Positions 1 through 4,852 of a DNA stretch of 5,777 bases are shown here, one piece after another (position 1 is the first letter of the stretch; the number at the start of each line of letters is the position of its first letter). Location of the stretch: positions 1 through 5,777 of the forward strand of contig MEXZ01000125.1 of assembly GCA_001773855.1 (NCBI GenBank). The letters are read 5' to 3'. Under the pieces are notes generated by a model, which worked only from the letters and a program-made list of their open reading frames with translations, ran no database searches and was not told where the DNA came from. Position numbers and translations under genes: made by a program. The DNA is from Candidatus Aminicenantes bacterium RBG_13_64_14 (GTDB lineage Bacteria; Acidobacteriota; Aminicenantia; Aminicenantales; Saccharicenantaceae).

Positions 1-2026
1 TGTTGAACTCCGTCGAGTTCTTGACGATCACGACAAAGGTCCTCCGCCCTCCGTCAAGGTTTTCGGCGATGTCAAGTTGTTTCGTGTTGCCCGGCGAGCC
101 GACGAACACTCCTTTGCCGATGTTAGCAGTGTAGACGTTCTGGTTCCGCATGCCGGTCCCATTCGGATTCGCGCAGGGATTTTGCTGGTTGAAAACTGCG
201 TCTTGATCCGAATTCGGCGGAGCGTATGTCACCCAGTCGCCCCACCACCCGTCGGCCGGCGGCCTGATATCCCTGTTGTCGGTCCAAGCCGAGTGGAACG
301 TCACGGGATGTCCGAAAGGCAGGATATTATAGGCCCAGGAGCCGTTGGCTACGGGCGGGGGGAGGATGAACGGAGCTGGTGCGAGGTCGATGTAGTCCCC
401 TAGGAAAGGCCTCGTGCCCAGCTGGAACAGGGGCAGGTTGGGGGGATTATATTCCGCTTGGATGGCCCTATTGTAGCCGTCTTCTTCGACGGGGTTTCCG
501 CTCGCATCCAATTCGAGGAAAAACAGGTAGCGCGAGACCTGATAAGATCGGCTGAAGACTGGAATCGAACCGAGGATCAGAATAGCCTCGGCGGCCCGGA
601 CGTCGATCGTCTGGCGGTTGGGATAGGCATCCGCCACTCCTCCGGAGGAGTTGTCCGGCGAGAGGGTTTCTCGTTGGTCATACCAAGCGAGAAGAAGTCG
701 TCCGGCGGCGAAGGTTAGGGAGGGTATGAATTGATTCCCTTTCAGAGGAGCGCCGGATTTGTTGAAGAGGTCGACGGGCCGAGCGATTCCACTCCAATTG
801 ACACCGTCCGCCGAGGTTTTCAGGACGATCCTAGCCTGAGCCGTGGCACTGCCCATCCGCTGCGACCAGGCGATATGGACGACCCCGCTTCCGTCGACGG
901 CCATGGTCGGGTAGCTGTTGGTCCGGAAGCGGGAGCCGGCTTGAGCCTGATCGAATGGGTAAAGAAGGGTTTCTACTTCGATGGGTTTGGTGAAGGTCTG
1001 ACCACCGTCGTAGGACTTGCAGATGACGATGCCGCCGGGTGTTGTTCCATGTGCGAATCGCCGGAACCCCACGTATATGGTGTTTCCGGTGGGGTCATGC
1101 GGATCGATAGCGATGATGGGTCTCTGGATGATGTGCTGGCTCTCGCTGAGCTTGATCGGCTTGCTCCAGGTCTGGCCGGAGTTCGTGGACCGGACCAGCA
1201 TGAGACGGCTGCGGATGTTAACGTCGAAATTCCCGAGAAAGACGGTATAAGCGAGATAAACGTTCGCGTTGGGGATCGACTGTCCAAAGATCGTCGACGT
1301 CCCGCCATATCCGCCCCTTGGGATGTCCACGGCCACGGTGGGCATGTCGATGAACTGGCCGGAGTTTCCGGTATCGACGACCCGCGTGTCGACGTATTTG
1401 ATTGGGTCGTCCTCGGGAACCCATTGCCAGTCGTTGATCTTAATCTTTTTAATTTTCTCGAGGTTGTTGTTGTCGATGAACCGGGCGAGGAAGATCGCGC
1501 CCGCCCCGCCGGCCCGGTTGAAGGCGATGCCGCTGTAATAGAACATGCCGTTCGATCCTGCCCTCACGCTCGGGTCGCATGCGGCGTCAAAGCCGTGGAT
1601 GGGGGAGGCAAGGCCTTGCAATGAAGAATCCTGGGGATACCCCGGTAGAAGTGTCGTTATCCAGGATTGGCCTCCGTCGAAGGACTTGAAGAGCCCGAGC
1701 CAGGCGTCACGGGCGGCCGCCTGCGGTGGGATTCCAGGCACTTTATAATTGTCAGGCATGTCGATCGTCCGGTAGTCGTTGGCCCCGGCCAGAAGATGCA
1801 TCGGATTCCGGCTCGACGCGGCCAGAGAGGGCTCGTTCTGTCTCTGGAGCCACGGATCGCCCCAGGGCAGACGTGTCCCCGACACCATGTTGACATTCCG
1901 GCCTGCGACAAGAGTCTCGTCTTGTGGCGGATCCGAAGCAGAGGATGCCGATTTCATCGGAATTCCGGCCAAGGCCAAAACCAAGAGGGCTAAGGAAAGA
2001 TACGACATCATACGGCGTACGGACAT
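1..2026 (-). CDS. Secreted sialidase-like (Asp-box/BNR) beta-propeller protein, 3' end beyond window
   Basis: An uninterrupted minus-strand frame runs from ATG at 2026 to the window edge: 675 codons, no stop. The ATG follows a strong Shine-Dalgarno (GGAGG, 5 nt upstream). Residues 1-31 form a signal peptide: basic start (RR at 4-5), hydrophobic core 8-22, small residues near 28-31 for cleavage, so the product is exported. Four Asp-box motifs (S-x-D-x-G-x-T-W type) are visible: SFDGGQSW 115-122, STNSGQTW 280-287, SYDGGQTF 338-345, TSADGVNW 404-411. These mark blades of a sialidase-type propeller. Segments NEPSLAA (64-70), LLAGANDYR (78-86) and WTDNRD (581-586) are typical of large environmental 'exo-alpha-sialidase-like' proteins. 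After about residue 635 a different, probably beta-sandwich, region begins. I cannot identify the Arg triad or an FRIP motif of true sialidases, so sialic acid cleavage is not established; a glycan-binding or other propeller role is possible. Its third codon positions look less GC-rich than those of the two plus-strand genes. Confidence 0.88.
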   Translation of the reverse strand, partial: MSVRRMMSYLSLALLVLALAGIPMKSASSASDPPQDETLVAGRNVNMVSGTRLPWGDPWLQRQNEPSLAASSRNPMHLLAGANDYRTIDMPDNYKVPGIPPQAAARDAWLGLFKSFDGGQSWITTLLPGYPQDSSLQGLASPIHGFDAACDPSVRAGSNGMFYYSGIAFNRAGGAGAIFLARFIDNNNLEKIKKIKINDWQWVPEDDPIKYVDTRVVDTGNSGQFIDMPTVAVDIPRGGYGGTSTIFGQSIPNANVYLAYTVFLGNFDVNIRSRLMLVRSTNSGQTWSKPIKLSESQHIIQRPIIAIDPHDPTGNTIYVGFRRFAHGTTPGGIVICKSYDGGQTFTKPIEVETLLYPFDQAQAGSRFRTNSYPTMAVDGSGVVHIAWSQRMGSATAQARIVLKTSADGVNWSGIARPVDLFNKSGAPLKGNQFIPSLTFAAGRLLLAWYDQRETLSPDNSSGGVADAYPNRQTIDVRAAEAILILGSIPVFSRSYQVSRYLFFLELDASGNPVEEDGYNRAIQAEYNPPNLPLFQLGTRPFLGDYIDLAPAPFILPPPVANGSWAYNILPFGHPVTFHSAWTDNRDIRPPADGWWGDWVTYAPPNSDQDAVFNQQNPCANPNGTGMRNQNVYTANIGKGVFVGSPGNTKQLDIAENLDGGRRTFVVIVKNSTEFN

Positions 2027-2061
2027 GTTATCCTCCTTTTGCTGCGGCGCAGAAAGGCGGG

Positions 2062-2096
2062 CTAAGCTCCAGATAAGGCTATGTTATCGGGCTTAG
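2062..2096 (-). promoter_or_regulatory. Bulged hairpin in the leader of the sialidase-like gene
   Basis: In the predicted transcript the arms CTAAGC / GCTTAG (outer), CC / GG (middle) and GATAA / TTATC (inner) pair to give 13 base pairs. There are two single-nucleotide bulges, both on the promoter-distal arm, and a 7-nt loop (CATAGCC). The hairpin ends about 20 nt before the GGAGG ribosome binding site. No T run follows, so it is not an intrinsic terminator. It may stabilise the mRNA, affect translation or belong to a larger leader structure. I do not recognise a known riboswitch class. The pairing is seen directly; the function is inference. Confidence 0.45.
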
Positions 2097-2203
2097 TGGA
2101 GCATTGGTGAAGTTGTGGTGGGTGAATTTGAAGAGAAAAAGACACGTCCCCCGAGAGCGAATGCTGTTAATAGCCCCTCCCGCCTTCTTTCGTCGGCGTC
2201 AGC

Positions 2204-2232
2204 ATCATAGGAGCCTGAATTCTGATTGTCAA
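2204..2232 (-). promoter_or_regulatory. Near-consensus sigma-70 promoter for the sialidase-like gene
   Basis: On the minus strand TTGACA (2232-2227) is followed after exactly 17 nt by TATGAT (2209-2204). This is a perfect -35 box and a -10 box with five of six consensus bases at optimal spacing. Transcription would start near 2197 and give a 5' leader of about 170 nt before the ATG at 2026. In a GC-rich genome such a match by chance in a gene-free gap, in the right orientation, is unlikely. Confidence 0.75.
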
Positions 2233-2234
2233 GA

Positions 2235-2255
2235 CCTATTTTCGGGCAAAATAGG
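2235..2255. promoter_or_regulatory. Perfect palindrome abutting the -35 box, candidate operator
   Basis: CCTATTTT (2235-2242) and AAAATAGG (2248-2255) are perfect 8-bp inverted arms around a 5-bp spacer, CGGGC. The element ends 2 bp upstream of the TTGACA box of the sialidase-like promoter. The position suits a dimeric transcription factor, either an activator or a repressor that also covers the -35. It could alternatively fold as an RNA hairpin at the end of the transporter transcript, but the stem is AT-rich and no T run follows. The regulator is not identifiable. Confidence 0.5.
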
Positions 2256-2304
2256 ACAAAATCGGGCACCAACGGGGACACAATACCAATTTCCGAATTT
2301 CCCC
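2256..2304. repeat. Repeat-like intergenic stretch with a GGGGACAC motif
   Basis: This stretch contains AATTTCC twice (2288-2294 and 2296-2302), and 5-bp inverted ends GGGGA (2274-2278) / TCCCC (2300-2304). The string CGGGCA at 2262-2267 also repeats the palindrome spacer region (2243-2248). The GGGGACACAATACC core resembles short intergenic repeats I recall from environmental bacterial genomes, some linked with Y1 (REP-type) transposases; this is recollection, not a verified match. With only one copy in the window, repeat status cannot be shown. Confidence 0.25.
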
Positions 2305-2327
2305 ACCAGGTGCGGCGCTATGGAGGA

Positions 2328-3686
2328 TTATCCCCCGGTGGATCCGAGCTGTCCCAGCCAACCCTGTCGAGAGCTTCCACCGCGAGTGAGGACGAGGACG
2401 GCTGCCCCGGAGAGGTAGCCCGCGGTCAAAGCCGGCCCAACGGAGACGGCCCCGACGGTCTTCAGACCCATGACCATCAGGGTGAAAACGGCCGCGGTCA
2501 CGGCCAGTTGAACGGCGACGGCGATGCCGATTGGTGCCGTCCGGCGGGCCTTGACGAAGACGCCGCGCTGGTAGGACAGGACGGATTCGAGAAAGGGGAG
2601 GAGGACGAGCAGAACCCCCGGCAGGAGGGCGAAGGCGGCGAGTTCCGGCGACAGGCCGGACACCGTCCGGTACCAGACTTTCGCCAGCGGGGTGAACAGC
2701 ACCGCGGCCAGGGCGGCCGTGGATGCGACGCCGATCCTCAACGTGAACCGGGCCAGGATGCGGCGGTTCTCGCCGGCGTCCCCGACGAGGGCGATGACAA
2801 CTTCCTGCATGGCGATGCCCGCCGTACGGAAGATGAAAGCCAGGCCGACGACGACCGGAAGGACGGCCAGCGATTCGAGGGGCGAGCGGCCGTGGGCAAG
2901 GAAGAAAGTCGTCAGCGGATTGATGAAGAAGGACAGGAACGAAGTTAGGGCCAGCGGCGCGTAGAAGCGCATAACCCCGGCGGCCGTGAGCGACCGTCCG
3001 AACTCACACTCAACGTCCGTCTGCCGCTGGAGCTTGCGGACGGTCGGCCGGGCCATGGCCCAGCTCGCAGCCCCCTCGGCCAGGACGCCAACGCCGAGCG
3101 CGGCGGCTCCGACGCTCGCGCCGGGCAGGCGGAAGACGAGGGCCGAGAGAAGTCCGGTCGCGGCCATGGTCGAGAGCCGTATCACCGTTCCCCAAGTCAC
3201 GGCCTGGGGCCGGCCGTCGCGAATGAGAATGCCCTGATAGAAACGCCGGAAGCCAATGGCCGCCGGCCAGAGGACGAGGAAGATCATCGACCGTCCGGCC
3301 AGGCCGGCCACGTCCGCGTTAAGGCCGATGACGCGCCGGGCGACGAGGTCGAAGACGGGGGGTATGATTAGCACGATCATGACCACGGTCACAGCGGCGT
3401 TGAGGGCGAAGGAGAAGCGCCGGAGCTTACGGTAGGCGACGCCGTCCCGGACGAGGGCGTTCGAGGCCGAAAGCATCATGATGATCGGCGACTCGACGAT
3501 CCAGGCCAGCGCCGAGGCGACCGCGAAGGCGGCCAGGTTCTCTTTGGGGACGGGAAGGCGGGCGATGACCGCGGCCAGGAATGGCCCTTCGGCGGCCATC
3601 ATCAACCAGGTGGCCTCGAGCGGCAGCCAGAAGCGGGCGATGCGGCCCGGGCCCAGAGCGTGTGGCGATGTTTCGTGTCGGTGCAT
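2328..3686 (-). CDS. MATE/MOP-superfamily (ANKH-like) 12-TM membrane transporter
   Basis: The 452-residue product has about twelve hydrophobic segments, roughly at residues 19-41, 51-75, 94-113, 130-148, 170-187, 190-210, 240-262, 270-290, 318-335, 350-372, 386-408 and 412-434. They fall into two six-helix halves, each opening with a similar motif: RFWLPLEATW (18-27) and RFYAPLALTS (240-249). This internal duplication and the R-F-aromatic-x-P-L signature fit the MOP flippase/MATE fold. The ESPIIMMLSASNAL segment (65-78) resembles bacterial relatives of progressive ankylosis protein (ANKH). The substrate is unknown; drug, metabolite or phosphate-type efflux are all possible. The frame stays open up to an ATG at 3779, but the extra 31 residues are not membrane-like. 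A promoter match at 3699-3727 also lies downstream of that ATG, so I prefer the ATG at 3686, although it lacks a Shine-Dalgarno. The gene is transcribed away from the plus-strand operon. Confidence 0.8.
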   Translation of the reverse strand: MHRHETSPHALGPGRIARFWLPLEATWLMMAAEGPFLAAVIARLPVPKENLAAFAVASALAWIVESPIIMMLSASNALVRDGVAYRKLRRFSFALNAAVTVVMIVLIIPPVFDLVARRVIGLNADVAGLAGRSMIFLVLWPAAIGFRRFYQGILIRDGRPQAVTWGTVIRLSTMAATGLLSALVFRLPGASVGAAALGVGVLAEGAASWAMARPTVRKLQRQTDVECEFGRSLTAAGVMRFYAPLALTSFLSFFINPLTTFFLAHGRSPLESLAVLPVVVGLAFIFRTAGIAMQEVVIALVGDAGENRRILARFTLRIGVASTAALAAVLFTPLAKVWYRTVSGLSPELAAFALLPGVLLVLLPFLESVLSYQRGVFVKARRTAPIGIAVAVQLAVTAAVFTLMVMGLKTVGAVSVGPALTAGYLSGAAVLVLTRGGSSRQGWLGQLGSTGG

Positions 3687-3688
3687 GA

Positions 3689-3760
3689 TTGGCGCCGTAG
3701 GATAGCACGTTGGGCGACTACGGGCAACCGCGTATGGGTTGATACGTTCGACGGCGCCAA
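3689..3760. repeat. 10-bp inverted repeat across the divergent promoter region
   Basis: TTGGCGCCGT at 3689-3698 and ACGGCGCCAA at 3751-3760 are exact reverse complements separated by 52 bp. Each arm also contains the palindrome GGCGCC. The left arm covers the predicted transcription start of the transporter gene. The right arm ends 3 bp before the candidate -35 of the plus-strand operon. The layout suits one regulator bound at both promoters, possibly by looping, but GGCGCC is not rare in GC-rich DNA. Confidence 0.45.
3699..3727 (-). promoter_or_regulatory. Candidate promoter of the transporter gene
   Basis: On the minus strand TTGCCC (3727-3722) and TATCCT (3704-3699) are separated by 17 nt. 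Each box has four of six consensus bases. The start would fall near 3692, only about 6 nt before the ATG at 3686, giving a nearly leaderless mRNA. That would explain the missing ribosome binding site and supports the shorter start. Confidence 0.4.
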
Positions 3761-3763
3761 ATC

Positions 3764-3793
3764 TTGATTCCGCTTCCATTCCTGTGCTATATC
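3764..3793 (+). promoter_or_regulatory. Candidate promoter of the plus-strand operon
   Basis: TTGATT (3764-3769) is followed after 18 nt by TATATC (3788-3793), or after 17 nt by CTATAT (3787-3792). The start would lie near 3800 and give a short leader. A GAGGGG ribosome binding site at 3806-3811 precedes the GTG start at 3816. The match is moderate and the call rests partly on position. Confidence 0.35.
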
Positions 3794-3815
3794 AGGACCC
3801 GAAACGAGGGGTCCA

Positions 3816-4841
3816 GTGAGTAAGCCGATTCCCGAAGGAGGCATCGTCCGCCTGACGCCGGAAGCGAAGCTCCGGGAGTTCGCCGGCCTCTATCGGGGAG
3901 CTGTCGATCCGGCCGCAGCCGAACGCTTCGCGGCGCGCTGCGACTCTCTCGGCCTCCGGTTCGCCGGGGACGAATTCACCGTACTTGCCGCCCTGGACAC
4001 ACCGGCCAAGGTCCAGGGCTTTCTCAACAACGAGCTTTACTACAACGACGACCACGCCTCGGTCGGGCAGGAGGAAACGGCCATGCCGCCGCGCCGCGTC
4101 CTCCAGACGGGCATGGCCCACTGCTTCGAAGGGGCCATGTTCGCCTACGCCGTGAACTTCCTCCACGGCCACGAGCCGTGCCTGGTCATGCTCGAGGCCA
4201 GCCAGGACGCCGACCACAATCTCGTCGTCTGCCGCGACCCCGGCACGGGACTTTATGGCTCCAACGCCCAGTCGCGTTACCCCGGCCTCGTCGGCCGGCC
4301 GGCGGAATACCCGACCGTCCGCGCCGTGGCCGATTCGTACGTGCCATTCTATTACAGCGACCGCACCCTCGACCCGGCGGACCTGACCCTCGTCGGCGTC
4401 TCGGACGAGATCGACCTCGTCGCGAAATACGGCGCGGCCTGGATGGCCTCGGAGGAGCCGCTCTGGGACATCTATTACACCTACATCGACGAATCGCGGC
4501 TCTTCCATTATTTCTCCGGCGACTCCGGCCGGCCACATCTCTACCCTGCCGTCCGCGCCCTCCGCGAGAACTGGGTCCGGGTCGACGCCCAGGGGAAACC
4601 CTATGTCAGTCTGGACGACCTGCCGTCGGCGGCCCGTGTCGCTTGGCGTATGTTCTGGAAGGTCTACGGACCGGCGGACGGCCCCCGGCCGCGGGGGAAG
4701 GCGCGCGAGCTCGAGCGGGAATTTTTCGGGCTGACGGGCACGACGCCGATCGACCTCGACGACAACGCCTTCGACCTCCAATTCTATCTCGCCGCGGGCT
4801 ACCGCATCGAACAGCTCTTGACCCGTGGGACGACACCATAG
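3816..4841 (+). CDS. Transglutaminase-like (papain-fold) protein of unknown function
   Basis: The 341-residue product begins at GTG, 4 nt after a GAGGGG ribosome binding site. An in-frame TGA lies upstream at 3765 and no other start codon lies between, so the start is well fixed. The core at about residues 95-155 has the order of a transglutaminase-like cysteine fold: Cys103 in HCFEGAMFA (102-110), then a strand (122-128), then His134 in DADHNLVV. Aligned by hand without gaps to the usual H-(16)-D pattern of transglutaminase cores, the third position is Asn150 (GSNAQS), giving a possible Cys-His-Asn triad. The C-terminal half is rich in aromatic residues (FYY 178-180, IYYTYID 219-225, FYL 323-325) and I do not recognise it. 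No signal peptide or membrane segment is visible, so it is probably cytoplasmic. It could be a peptidase, amidase or acyltransferase. It is probably co-transcribed with the DUF5703-type gene 11 bp downstream. Confidence 0.75.
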   Translation: MSKPIPEGGIVRLTPEAKLREFAGLYRGAVDPAAAERFAARCDSLGLRFAGDEFTVLAALDTPAKVQGFLNNELYYNDDHASVGQEETAMPPRRVLQTGMAHCFEGAMFAYAVNFLHGHEPCLVMLEASQDADHNLVVCRDPGTGLYGSNAQSRYPGLVGRPAEYPTVRAVADSYVPFYYSDRTLDPADLTLVGVSDEIDLVAKYGAAWMASEEPLWDIYYTYIDESRLFHYFSGDSGRPHLYPAVRALRENWVRVDAQGKPYVSLDDLPSAARVAWRMFWKVYGPADGPRPRGKARELEREFFGLTGTTPIDLDDNAFDLQFYLAAGYRIEQLLTRGTTP

Positions 4842-4852
4842 AGGAGGCGGCC

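Larger units (their letters stand above)
2027..2327. other. Gene-free intergenic region upstream of the sialidase-like gene
   Basis: This 301-bp stretch separates the stop of the transporter gene from the start of the sialidase-like gene; both are on the minus strand. It is visibly more AT-rich than its surroundings. Read on the minus strand it contains, in order: a repeat-like stretch, a palindrome, a sigma-70 promoter, a leader of about 170 nt with a hairpin, and the ribosome binding site of the sialidase-like gene. The short open frames crossing it have no family signature and run through the promoter, so I see no gene here. I found no convincing rho-independent terminator for the transporter gene: no GC-rich stem followed by a T run. 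Confidence 0.8.

Noticed and set aside
731..1624. 297-codon plus-strand open frame
   Set aside because: It is antisense to the sialidase-like gene, whose frame has a signal peptide, a ribosome binding site and Asp boxes. The plus-strand translation shows no family signature.
2062..2145. Possible 27-residue leader peptide (GTG at 2145, stop inside the hairpin) in the leader of the sialidase-like gene
   Set aside because: Only a G-rich run 2 nt before the GTG supports it. No regulatory codon run or conserved peptide is visible.
2235..2255. Palindrome as a rho-independent terminator of the transporter gene
   Set aside because: The stem is AT-rich and no T run follows on either strand. Its position at a promoter fits an operator better.
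2093..2281. 62-codon minus-strand open frame in the intergenic region
   Set aside because: It runs across the palindrome and the promoter, and has no ribosome binding site or family signature.
2313..2340. GGAGGAT / ATCCCCC imperfect inverted repeat at the transporter stop codon
   Set aside because: The arms are almost contiguous with no workable loop and contain a mismatch. No T run follows.
2226..2948. 240-codon plus-strand open frame, Gly/Asp/Arg/Gln-rich
   Set aside because: It is antisense to the transporter gene. The hydrophilic low-complexity composition is the mirror of a hydrophobic membrane protein.
3792..4781. 329-codon minus-strand open frame
   Set aside because: It lies antisense to the transglutaminase-like gene, is rich in Val, Arg and Gly as expected for a mirror frame in GC-rich DNA, and has no recognisable motif.
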